Shown: positions 26,882 to 39,900 of the stretch, piece after piece
Position numbering within the stretch: position 1 is the stretch's first letter
Layout of the letters: each line of letters begins with the position of its first letter
Assembly: GCF_027359925.1 (NCBI RefSeq)
Contig: NZ_CP114767.1
Coordinates: 4,142,501-4,206,500 of the forward strand
Direction of reading: 5' to 3'
DNA: 64,000 nt
Origin: Hymenobacter canadensis
GTDB lineage: Bacteria; Bacteroidota; Bacteroidia; Cytophagales; Hymenobacteraceae
Program-made: the position numbers and the translations under genes
The notes under the pieces: model-generated
Seen by the model: the letters and a program-made list of their open reading frames with translations, nothing else
Told to the model about the DNA's origin: nothing
The model's database searches: none

Positions 26882-28219
26882 ATGAGCCACTCTTATATAA
26901 TACGTCAGCTTGGGTTGTGGATGCTGCTGGGCTGGCTGGCGCTACCATCTTTGGCTATCGGGCAAAATGCCGCATCAGTCCCCCCGGCGCCTACTCCGCC
27001 CGGTGCCTCCTCAACGGCGCGGCCTGCCGCCAACAGCTCGCTACTCGACAGCCTGCTGCACACCGACCCCCAGCTGGCCCGCATCGCCGACAACCCCCGC
27101 GAATACGAGCTGCAGATCATCTACACTCAGATCAGCCGTGACGAGCACAACCAGCCGCATTTCGTCCAGCACAACTTCCAGCTTGACGCCCGCCAATATT
27201 TTAACCCGGCCAGCCTCGTGAAGCTGCCCACCGCCGTGCTGGCGCTCGAAAAGATCAACCAGCTGGCCCGGCCCGGCCTCACCCGGCGCAGCCCCATGGT
27301 TACCGGCACCGCCTTCCGCTGCCAGACCGCCGCCCCCTACAACCCCGCCGCCGACTCCGACCAACTCAACACCGTCGGCAACTACATCAAACGGATGCTG
27401 CTCGTCAGTGACAACAACGCCTACAATCGGCTCTACGAGTTTCTCGGCCAGCGCCCCCTCAACGAACGTCTGGCGCAATTAGGCTACACCGATACCCGCA
27501 TCGTGCGCCGTTTCGCCCCCTGCGACCCGGAGGCCAACCGCCACACCAACCCCATCAGCTTTTTCACTACCGCCGGCCAGCCACTCTACCAGCAGCCTGC
27601 AGCTGTCAACCCTGAGCCGTTCAGTTATCCGCTGGGCCGTATCACCAAAGGCCGCGCCCATCAGGCCGGCGGCCGCATCATCACCCAGCCCTACGACTTC
27701 ACCACCGCCAACTACCTTCCCCTGCAGCACGTCACCGACATGCTCAAGGCCATTCTGTTTCCGCAAGCCACCCCCGCCGCCCAGCAGTTCCAGCTAACTC
27801 CCGACGATTACGCCTTCCTGCGCTATTATCTGCACCGTACCCCGCACAGTTCAGCCTACAAGCCGTATGCCGGCACTCAGTATTTCGATGCCTACAAGAA
27901 GTACCTCTACTACGGCCGCCGCCCACAGGCACAAACGAACCCCTCGCTGCATATCTATAATGTAGTCGGCATGTCGCACGGCTATTTGGCCGATGTGGCC
28001 TACTTCGCCGATGCCGCCACCAAAACCGAGTTTATGCTCAGTGCCGTCGTCTACGTCAATCACGACGGCATTATCAACGACGGCGCCTACGAATACACGA
28101 CCATAGGCCTGCCTTTTCTGGAAAAGCTAGGCCAACGTCTATGGCAGTTCGAAACCCAACGCCCCCGTCAGTTTACCCCCGATTTGTCTGTTTTATTTGA
28201 AATGGAAACAGTCAGGTGA
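26882..28219 (+). CDS. Class A beta-lactamase-like serine hydrolase
   Basis: Encodes 445 residues with a signal peptide (WMLLGWLALPSLAIGQ). It has the catalytic S-x-x-K (S111-L-V-K114 in FNPASLVKLPTAV) and the SDN motif (S176-D177-N178 in LLVSDNNAYNRLYE) of the penicillin-binding/beta-lactamase fold, but where KTG would be expected the sequence is VVGMSHGYLADVAYF. This layout fits a group of Bacteroidota serine hydrolases annotated as class A beta-lactamase-related proteins and does not prove antibiotic resistance. The ATG at 26882 follows a short repeat of ATGAGCCACT 16 bases earlier. It lies directly upstream of the rRNA promoter array. Confidence 0.8.
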   Translation: MSHSYIIRQLGLWMLLGWLALPSLAIGQNAASVPPAPTPPGASSTARPAANSSLLDSLLHTDPQLARIADNPREYELQIIYTQISRDEHNQPHFVQHNFQLDARQYFNPASLVKLPTAVLALEKINQLARPGLTRRSPMVTGTAFRCQTAAPYNPAADSDQLNTVGNYIKRMLLVSDNNAYNRLYEFLGQRPLNERLAQLGYTDTRIVRRFAPCDPEANRHTNPISFFTTAGQPLYQQPAAVNPEPFSYPLGRITKGRAHQAGGRIITQPYDFTTANYLPLQHVTDMLKAILFPQATPAAQQFQLTPDDYAFLRYYLHRTPHSSAYKPYAGTQYFDAYKKYLYYGRRPQAQTNPSLHIYNVVGMSHGYLADVAYFADAATKTEFMLSAVVYVNHDGIINDGAYEYTTIGLPFLEKLGQRLWQFETQRPRQFTPDLSVLFEMETVR

Positions 28220-28324
28220 TTTTTTTTGACGCTGGCTGAACTATTAAACAGCGCTAACCGGTTGCCTTTCAGCGTGCGTGCCCCGGCGCAGCGGGTCGGC
28301 CAGGAGAAATCTTCCCGCTCCCGC

Positions 28325-28355
28325 TTGCACCACAAAAACCCGCCGCGTACTTTTG
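28325..28355 (+). promoter_or_regulatory. rrn promoter P1
   Basis: TTG (28325-28327), 20-base spacer, TACTTTTG (28348-28355). Fits the Bacteroidota TTG-N19/20-TAnnTTTG pattern. First of five promoters in front of the rRNA operon. Confidence 0.8.
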
Positions 28356-28423
28356 CACTCCCAATCCGAAACGCGGAGCAGGACCGGCCGCCTCGGCAGC
28401 TAAAAAAAGAAAGTGGACGCGGG

Positions 28424-28455
28424 TTGCAAATCGCGGAAAAGTTCAGCTACCTTTG
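28424..28455 (+). promoter_or_regulatory. rrn promoter P2
   Basis: TTG (28424-28426), 21-base spacer, TACCTTTG (28448-28455), followed by GCAGCCCCCTTC, nearly the same initiation region as P3-P5. Confidence 0.85.
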
Positions 28456-28510
28456 CAGCCCCCTTCAGCGCCTCCGGGCGCCAGGCCCTGAAAAAAGTTT
28501 GCTTTCAGGC

Positions 28511-28542
28511 TTGCAAACGAAGAAATTATCCACGTACCTTTG
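28511..28542 (+). promoter_or_regulatory. rrn promoter P3
   Basis: TTG (28511-28513), 21-base spacer, TACCTTTG (28535-28542), followed by GCAGCCCGCTTC. Confidence 0.87.
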
Positions 28543-28609
28543 CAGCCCGCTTCAACCGGAAGCCGGCACCCACCGCAGAAAAGCACAAAAAAGAAACTTC
28601 GGTTTCCTC

Positions 28610-28639
28610 TTGGTTTTCCTGCTTCGCTTCTTACCTTTG
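28610..28639 (+). promoter_or_regulatory. rrn promoter P4
   Basis: TTG (28610-28612), 19-base spacer, TACCTTTG (28632-28639), followed by GCAGCCCGCTTC. Confidence 0.88.
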
Positions 28640-28705
28640 CAGCCCGCTTCACACGGAAGGGGACAGCCGGAAAGAAAGGCCAGCGAAAAACACCAAAAAT
28701 TTTTC

Positions 28706-28735
28706 TTGCCGATTACAAAAAGCTGCTTACCTTTG
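28706..28735 (+). promoter_or_regulatory. rrn promoter P5
   Basis: TTG (28706-28708), 19-base spacer, TACCTTTG (28728-28735), followed by GCAGCCCGCTTC. It is the promoter nearest the 16S gene and leaves a leader of about 250 bases. Confidence 0.88.
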
Positions 28736-28823
28736 CAGCCCGCTTCGACCGGAAGGGGACAATGAACACCGCTTACCGACTCTTCTATGAGTCACTGGGT
28801 TTCACCGATCGGGTGCAACACAC

Positions 28824-28832
28824 GTTCTTTGA
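28824..28832 (+). promoter_or_regulatory. boxA-like antitermination element in the rRNA leader
   Basis: GTTCTTTGA in the 16S leader; the same nine bases recur before 23S at 30908-30916, the two places where E. coli rRNA operons carry boxA. Inference by position and similarity. Confidence 0.55.
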
Positions 28833-28921
28833 ATGGATGGAAATGACAAATTGGTAAGCTTCGCCGCTGCCACTCGCAAGAGCGGTAGGGGCGAAGAACG
28901 AAGCGTGACTTGGGTGAACAA

Positions 28922-30535
<1,614 letters not shown>

Positions 30536-30623
30536 CGAAGCCACGACCGGCACTCTTATTACACTTACCGATTGGTCATTTCCTTCATTCACTGATTTTA
30601 GTAGGACGCGAGTCTTACGAACA

Positions 30624-30697
30624 GGGCTTGTAGCTCAGGTGGTTAGAGCGCTACACTGATAATGTAGAGGTCCCTGGTTCGAGTCCAGGCAGGCCCA
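30624..30697 (+). tRNA. tRNA-Ile (GAT)
   Basis: 74 bases without encoded CCA. The acceptor stem GGGCTTG/CAGGCCC pairs fully (one G-T), and the anticodon stem CTACA/TGTAG encloses CTGATAA with anticodon GAT. Located in the 16S-23S spacer, the usual place. Confidence 0.97.
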
Positions 30698-30735
30698 CTG
30701 TTCAACTGGTGGGAACGCTGCCAGGACAACAATCC

Positions 30736-30809
30736 GGGGGATTAGCTCAGCTGGCTAGAGCACCTGCCTTGCACGCAGGGGGTCAACGGTTCGACTCCGT
30801 TATTCTCCA
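30736..30809 (+). tRNA. tRNA-Ala (TGC)
   Basis: 74 bases without encoded CCA. Acceptor stem GGGGGAT/ATTCTCC, anticodon stem CCTGC/GCAGG around CTTGCAC, anticodon TGC. Second tRNA of the 16S-23S spacer. Confidence 0.97.
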
Positions 30810-30907
30810 CTTCGGTGTCAATCGGACACCTAAAGTAGTGCACACACATATAGGAGTAGCGTCGCAGGATACTACTCTTACTTTTCCCCTCAATAGGAGG
30901 AGAAAAC

Positions 30908-30916
30908 GTTCTTTGA
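30908..30916 (+). promoter_or_regulatory. boxA-like element before 23S
   Basis: GTTCTTTGA, identical to the leader copy at 28824. It is followed by a segment (30912-30940, GACGTAAGGATAACA region) complementary to 33943-33968 after 23S, which would form the 23S processing stem. Confidence 0.5.
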
Positions 30917-31013
30917 CGTAAGGATAACAAGAGAGAAAAACAAAGAAAAGAAAGTGATTACCCCTAGTGGATAATCACCCGAGCCCGCTCCGTCTTCGGA
31001 TGGAGCACAAGAG

Positions 31014-33919
<2,906 letters not shown>

Positions 33920-34012
33920 ACAATGCTCGAAACTTCGATGTTTTTCTCTTTTGTCCTTACGTCAACGGTTTTGTTGGCAGCTCGCCTCGAACACAGAGCT
34001 GCCGCACCAGTA

Positions 34013-34121
34013 ATGGTGGCTTTAGCCCGGGTGTTCACCTCTTCCCATTCCGAACAGAGTCGTTAAGCCCCGGAGCGCCTATGGTACTGCCTTCATCGGT
34101 GGGAGAGTCGGTCGCCGCCAA
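34013..34121 (+). rRNA. 5S ribosomal RNA
   Basis: About 109 bases. The terminal stem TGGTGGC/GCCGCCA and the conserved loop CCCATTCCGAACAGAGTCGTTAAG identify it. A small GGCAGCTC/GAGCTGCC hairpin precedes it in the 23S-5S spacer. Confidence 0.93.
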
Positions 34122-34154
34122 CCTTACTGTTTTGACCCGCACGGGTCACCCCAG

Positions 34155-34187
34155 CGCCCCCGCACTTCATCGTGCGGGGGCGTTTTG
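34155..34187 (+). terminator. rRNA operon terminator
   Basis: An 11-bp GC stem (CGCCCCCGCAC with 34172-34182) followed by TTTTGCGTTT, 34 bases after 5S. The remainder of the gap to 34368 holds nothing recognisable. Confidence 0.88.
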
Positions 34188-34368
34188 CGTTTATGCACGG
34201 GCGTGACTGTAGGATAGAGCTGTTGCTGTAGGAATAGAATGAGTATGCTGACCTGCTACCCTCTATCATACTCTGTGTGCCACTATGATTGCGTAGGTGC
34301 GTTGATCTTCACAATCTTGTAGTAGTTGAGTAGCTGTATTTTGCTGATTCGCTGTCGTTACCACACAC

Positions 34369-34414
34369 AAAAAGAGCACCCTGCCACGACGTGTTATGGC
34401 AGGGTGCTCTTTTT
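34369..34414. terminator. Terminator of the porU-porV-M16 operon
   Basis: A perfect 18-bp stem (34369-34386 with 34397-34414) bounded by A and T runs, just downstream of the M16-like gene on the minus strand; it could also stop readthrough from the rRNA side. Confidence 0.92.
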
Positions 34415-34434
34415 GTATCTTATGACAACAACAG

Positions 34435-35715
34435 CTACTTTTTAGGGCCTGCTACTACCTCTATCATGTCAGCAGGAGAGAGGTACTGTTGTGCTAGGGT
34501 AAGCAGTTCGTCAGCGGTGAGCTGGTTTACCTGCTCAATAAAGTTGGTGTAATAGTTAGCAGGAAGATTCAGGAACACGATGTTCTTGTACTTGTCGCAC
34601 TGCTCGAATACCGTGCTGAGCTCGTTGGCAAACTTGCCAGTCATGTAGTTCTTGACCGTCTGAAGTTCCTCGGCCGGGATACGTTCGTTCTGGAGTATCC
34701 GGAGCTCGTGATGGATTTCCCGGATGGCGGCATCGGCGCTATCGGCGTTGACATCGGTGCCAATGACGAAGGAGGTAGCGTGCTCGCGGGGGCCGATGCT
34801 GGAATAGATTCCGTAAGTAAAGCCTTTGTCTTCGCGGATATTCTTCATCAGGCGCGAGCCGAAATAACCACCCAATACTTTCACCAGCAACTGCAACTTG
34901 TGGGTGTCAGGGTGGGTGAGAGCGGGCCACTGGCGGCCGATACGGAGCGACGACTGGATGCTTTCAGTGACGGTGACATAATCCTGGGCGGGGTGGCTGG
35001 CCAGAGACAATGACGCTTGGGCAGACGATGGAACAGTAGCGTTCTGCGCAGTACCGAGAAGCTCAGATACCAGCGTTTCATCGGCAGAAGCCACATCACC
35101 GCACAAAAATACCTCGGCCTTCCCCAGCGCATAGTTGTGACGGTGGAACGCCTGCAAAGCCTCCTGAGGAACGGCAGCAAAAAGCTGCTCGTTGAACGTG
35201 CTGCCGTAAGGGTGGGTGGCGCCGTAGAGGTTGTGGGAAAACCGCTCAGCGGCGAGGTAGCTGGTCTTTTGGCGCTCTACCCGCACGTTCTGGATGGTGC
35301 GGTTCTTGAGCAGCTCCAGTTCGGTTGTGGGAAAGGTTGGGTTGGTGAGGACATCCTGCACCAGCGGGAGTAGGCGGGGCAGATGGCGGGTGAGGCAATA
35401 CAGCGTGAGGGTGGCGCGGTCGAAGCTTTGCTCGCACTCCAGCGAGGCGCCGTAGAAGGCTACTTCGTCGGCTATCTGGCGGGCAGTGCGGGTGTGGGTG
35501 CCTTCGAGTAGCATGCGGGCCGTGAGCAACGAGACGCCGGGCGCGGATTCGTACCACTTGCCAGCGGGCACCACCACCTGCAGGCGCACTACAGGCTGGG
35601 CATCGTTGCGCATTACGTGCAGGCGCGCTCCGTTAGGGAGCGAAAACACGTCAGCCGCGGGCAGCGTTACGCTGGCCAGCGGCTGAACGGGAGGAGCGAC
35701 TTGTCGGTCGAGCAT
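34435..35715 (-). CDS. M16 (insulinase-like) peptidase family protein lacking the zinc site
   Basis: Encodes 426 residues from ATG 35715 (MLDRQVAPPVQPLASVTLP); the frame is open further upstream into porV but without homology. The M16 fold is clear: VFSLPNGARLHVMRNDAQPVVRLQVVVPAGKWYE at the start and the C-terminal GGYFGSRLMKNIREDKGFTYGIYSSIGP. The zinc ligand motif HxxEH is absent: the position reads GVSLLTARMLLEGTH. Such proteins are usually the non-catalytic half of a heterodimeric M16 protease; the catalytic partner is not in this window. No signal peptide. It follows porV by 16 bases and is probably co-transcribed with porU and porV. Confidence 0.88.
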   Translation of the reverse strand: MLDRQVAPPVQPLASVTLPAADVFSLPNGARLHVMRNDAQPVVRLQVVVPAGKWYESAPGVSLLTARMLLEGTHTRTARQIADEVAFYGASLECEQSFDRATLTLYCLTRHLPRLLPLVQDVLTNPTFPTTELELLKNRTIQNVRVERQKTSYLAAERFSHNLYGATHPYGSTFNEQLFAAVPQEALQAFHRHNYALGKAEVFLCGDVASADETLVSELLGTAQNATVPSSAQASLSLASHPAQDYVTVTESIQSSLRIGRQWPALTHPDTHKLQLLVKVLGGYFGSRLMKNIREDKGFTYGIYSSIGPREHATSFVIGTDVNADSADAAIREIHHELRILQNERIPAEELQTVKNYMTGKFANELSTVFEQCDKYKNIVFLNLPANYYTNFIEQVNQLTADELLTLAQQYLSPADMIEVVAGPKK

Positions 35716-35731
35716 CAGCAATAGAAAAGGG

Positions 35732-36934
35732 TTAGTTGACCGTAGAGCCGGAACCATCGCCAAAGGCTTGTTCCAGCTCGTTGAAATTGAAGTTGAGCGA
35801 AATGCGGATCGTTTGCGACAAAGGGTTGGCGCGGGAGTTGGGCACCAGATAAGCGCCGTCCACACCAAATACCTGGTAGCGCACGCCCAGGCCGAAGCTC
35901 AGGTACTGCCGGTCGCCTTTCACGCGGGGCTCATAGAAGTAACCTACGCGGGCCATCAGCAGATCGTTGTACGTGTATTCGGCGCCGGTTGAGAGGTTGA
36001 TTTCGCGCAGCTCTTCGCTGAATCCGCCGGGAGCGTCACTGAAGGAACCCAATGCAGCGGCTACAATGCCTTTGTTACGGCGGTCAGTATTCTCGGCATT
36101 CCGCCGGGCCACATAAGCGGCGTCGGACGGCGAAGCGCCTTCCTCATAATACGGAGTGGGCGTGAGCAGCTTGGCGCCGTCGGCAGTGAGCGTGATTTTG
36201 TTGTAGGCGTCCAGCTCGCGGGTGAGGGCGAAACCGAGCTTCAAGCGGGTAGGCAGGAAGTCGGCCTGAGAGGTGCTGGTATAGGTGATTTTGTTACCGA
36301 TGTTGGTGATGGTACCACCCAGACCCAGGTTGTAATCGGCGGCGCCGATAGACAGGTCCTTATTGTAATAGGCGCCCAGATCGACGGCGGCAGCATTACC
36401 GGGCCGTGAATCGCCGCCCCCGCCGGTCAGGTTGGAGCGAATGAAGCGCGCGGCTACGCCCACGCCGAAGTTGTCAGTCAGCTTCTGGCCGTAGGCTACG
36501 CTGAAGGCGTATTCCTTGGGATTGTAGTCGCCTAGCGAAGCATTGAAGTCGTCGCGAAAGGAGATGGTGCCGAGGTCGAAATACATCAACGAAGCCGAGA
36601 TGGCCGAGCGGGCGCCGATTTTGGCGGTACCCGACAGATAGGCTAGGCCCATGTCGTCGGTGACGTTGCGCAACCAAGGCGAGTACGACGGGGAGAAGCT
36701 GTACTTGGTGGTGATGAAGCCCAACTTGCCGGCATTGTGGTAGCCGGAGTTGGCATCAGGCGACGTCGCGACGCCCGCTTCCCCCAGAGCCGCCGCGCGG
36801 GAGTCGGGGCTGATTGTCAGAATCGGAACAGCCGTGGTGAGCGTATTCGGTTCGGTTTGGGCCGCGCCAATCAACGGCAGGCCGATAAATCCGGAAAGCA
36901 GCGCAAAACGCACGGACGGCTTCAATGGGGTCAT
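35732..36934 (-). CDS. porV: Type IX secretion outer-membrane protein PorV (LptO)
   Basis: Encodes 400 residues from ATG 36934 (MTPLKPSVRFALLSGFIGLPLIGAAQ), which begins directly at the signal peptide; the frame is open to 36979. PorV is a FadL-like barrel that shuttles cargo from the type IX translocon to the PorU sortase. The characteristic start ITISPDSRAAALGEAGVATSPDANSGYHNAGKLGF and the conserved GGFSEELREI...GAEYTYND.LLMARVGYFYEP..KG.RQYLSFGLG region are present. It lies 49 bases downstream of porU, the standard gene order. Confidence 0.95.
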   Translation of the reverse strand: MTPLKPSVRFALLSGFIGLPLIGAAQTEPNTLTTAVPILTISPDSRAAALGEAGVATSPDANSGYHNAGKLGFITTKYSFSPSYSPWLRNVTDDMGLAYLSGTAKIGARSAISASLMYFDLGTISFRDDFNASLGDYNPKEYAFSVAYGQKLTDNFGVGVAARFIRSNLTGGGGDSRPGNAAAVDLGAYYNKDLSIGAADYNLGLGGTITNIGNKITYTSTSQADFLPTRLKLGFALTRELDAYNKITLTADGAKLLTPTPYYEEGASPSDAAYVARRNAENTDRRNKGIVAAALGSFSDAPGGFSEELREINLSTGAEYTYNDLLMARVGYFYEPRVKGDRQYLSFGLGVRYQVFGVDGAYLVPNSRANPLSQTIRISLNFNFNELEQAFGDGSGSTVN

Positions 36935-36983
36935 ACAGGAGAAGAATGAGGAACGCAGAAAGGTAGGCGAAAATGCCAAAGGG

Positions 36984-39900
36984 TTAATTCAGAATGACCA
37001 GTTTTTCGAACTTGGTGGCCGTGGCCTGGTCTTTTTGCGACCGGACGCTGACGCGGTACACGTACACGCCGCGGGCCAGCTGGTCGTTGAACTCGTCGCG
37101 ACCGTTCCACGACAGCGAAGGGTCGGAGAAGTTGGCCGGCACGTGCGACGCACCGCTGCCCACCGTGGTTTGCAGCGTCCGGACGAGGCGGCCCGAGACG
37201 GTGAAAATCTGCACCTGCACGTCGAGCACATCCTCGGCGCGGTTGTGGTCGAAGTGGAAGGTGGTGGTGGTGGAGAACGGGTTAGGGTAGTTGAGCACGT
37301 GTTTCAGGGCCAGCTTGTCGGTGGAGGCGGCAATGAACTCTACGTCGCGGATGGCGGAGTTATTGTAGGTGTCCCAGGCTTTTAGGTGCAGCACGTGCGG
37401 GCCAGTGGCCAGATCCTTGAACAAGTATTCTACCCGGCCCGACTGGAAGCTGTCGACGCTGGCCACGTAGAACGAGTTGAGGATGGTGAGCTTGGCGGGG
37501 TCGTTATCGAGGGTAGCCGTGATTTCGTGGCCGATACCGGAGCCGGTGGTGTTGATGCCGCTTTCGTCGAAGAGGCGGGCAATGAGCGTGGTGGTGTTGC
37601 TGGTGAGGCCACCGAACACGAACTTCTCATTATCCATGAACAGGCGGATGCGGGGCGGAATGGTGTCGGCGTTGGCGGTGGTGGAGGCGCCGCCTACCGG
37701 TACCGACCGGTAGCCGTGAGCATCTACGATGGCGCCCGAGCGGTTGGATGCATACAGACTCACTTTCCCCAGGCCCAGGCTGTAGTTGATGTCGCGGGGC
37801 ACGACGAACTGCACCGTGAAGCGGCCGTTGGTGATGGTGGCCTGACCGTCGTAGATGATGTTTTCCTGCACCTGAATGGGCAGCGGTACGTCCAGCGGCG
37901 AAGTGGCCAGCGTGGTGATGGTGCTGGGCTTTTCGTACACCGTAATTTGGGCGGTGCCAGAGAAGTTGGGGTTGATGGAGGACGAGACGGCGGCCGTATT
38001 GCGCACCGAGCCCGATAGCCGCACCTTCGACAGGGCCGTGAGCGGCTGGTTATACGAGGGCGTGAGCACTACGCCGTTGATGGAATCCAGCGTCATGGCC
38101 ACATCGGGGCGGGCCAGCCGGGTGCTGGGGTCGCCGAGCAGCACATAGTTGCGGTTCAATGGATCTGTAGAGCCAATGGCCTTGGAGTAGCGGGCCGCGT
38201 CGCCGATGCGGGTGGCCTGGCCGCTGCGCACCGATAGAATAGAGTCTAACAGAGGCGTAATCAGTGTGCTGGAGGCATAGACGAGGCGGGTAGTGGTAAA
38301 CAAACCCATGGCCCCACCTTCCACGTCGGTCAGGGTCAACTCCCCGGCGGAGGTTTTCTCGGGGTTGTCGTAGTAGCTGAAGTCGCAGGTGCCGGTGACC
38401 ATGAACGTCTGGCGGCTCAGGTTGCGCAGGCGTAATACCGACTCGCGAGTCAGGATTTTCTCGTCGGTGAGGGCATCGGGGCCGCCGTGGCCGGTATAAT
38501 TGATAATTAGGGAGCCCTGCTCAAACGATTCATCCACGGCCCGCTCGGCCTCCGGCGACCGTTCGCCGTTGGCGTTGATCTGCGGGTACATATCGAGGTA
38601 GACCTTGCGGAAGTTAAATTCGGGATGTTTGTTACTTACCTGGCTGATAAGTGGCTCAGCATAGTCACGCGGATAAGCGCTGTTATCCTGGTCGTCAGCA
38701 ATAAAAGTGAGGCGGTTGCGCCACTTGCCCAGAGAAGGCCGCAGGTCGTAATCCTTGAGTTTCTTCACCATTGCAGCCGCTTGGATGGTAGAAGACGGCT
38801 CGCCTAATGGGGTGCGAACAGGAAGCCTGCCCACAGCCACGTCCATAATGCCATCGGCACCTCCAAATTCTAACCATTCACCCTCATTATCATCGAGAAT
38901 ACCAAAATAGTCATCTGAGCAGAAGGTCTGCGCTCCAAAGCCATTTTCTCTTCCGAAAATCTGGGCAAACGACTCGCGCGACTCGTAGGTCGGCACGTAG
39001 TTCTGCGCAATCCGGTCACCGCTGCCGGGCACGCGCTTGGTCCACCAGTCGGGCAGGTTGGCAGTGTTGGTGAGGTTGGAAGGTTTGGATTTGTAGTCGT
39101 AGGAAGCGTCGCCGAAGAGCAGCAGGTACTGGTTGCGGCGCGGCGAGTCGCGCTGGTCGTACACCATCTTCATCATGTCGCGGATAGCCGACACGTCCTG
39201 GCTGCCGCCACCAAACTCGTTGTACACCTGCGTGGTGGTCACGACGGCTACTTTGAGGCCATCGTTGGTGCGGCGCCAGTCGGCCAGCTCCTGTGCCTGC
39301 GCCCGGAAGGCTGGGTAGGTTACAATCACCATATCCAGGTCGCGGGCGGGGTTGAGGGTGCCGTGCAGATCCTGGTTGCTGATGCGGCCGAAGCTGCGGG
39401 GCGTAGGGAACGAGCCAGCGGGGTCAAAGGCGACAAACTCGCGCAGCGAATCGGTAGGCGCCACAAACGTGCCCGCGCCGTTGGGGGCATAGGCGCGGGG
39501 CCGGCGCGGATTAGTTACGTCCCAGACCTGGGTGGTGCCGCTGCTGCCGGCCAGCGTGAAGGGCGTAACACTGCCGGCGCGTACATTCTCAAAGGAGCGG
39601 AATTCCAGTAGCGAGCCAGCCAGCCGCAATGGCCGCCGGGCATTCACTTCCAGATAATCAAGGTAGCCATCGGCCGCAGCGTCGGAGCTGGAAAAGGTGA
39701 GGCCGAGCCGTAGGGGTGCGCTGGTAAGGGTAGGAACGACAGTTTGGGTCTGCACGCTGGTAGCGGCATATTCGGGATATTCGATGCGGCCGACAGCCGG
39801 AATGCTCTGCACAAGCGTTGAGGAATTAACCGCAATACGGAACGCCTGACTGCTGGTAGAGCGGCCGGCCAGCGAGGCCGTCACCTGCACCGGCGCGCCG

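Noticed and set aside
34183..34368. Possible small RNA between 5S and the M16 terminator
   Set aside because: No promoter, hairpin or conserved motif could be supported in this stretch.
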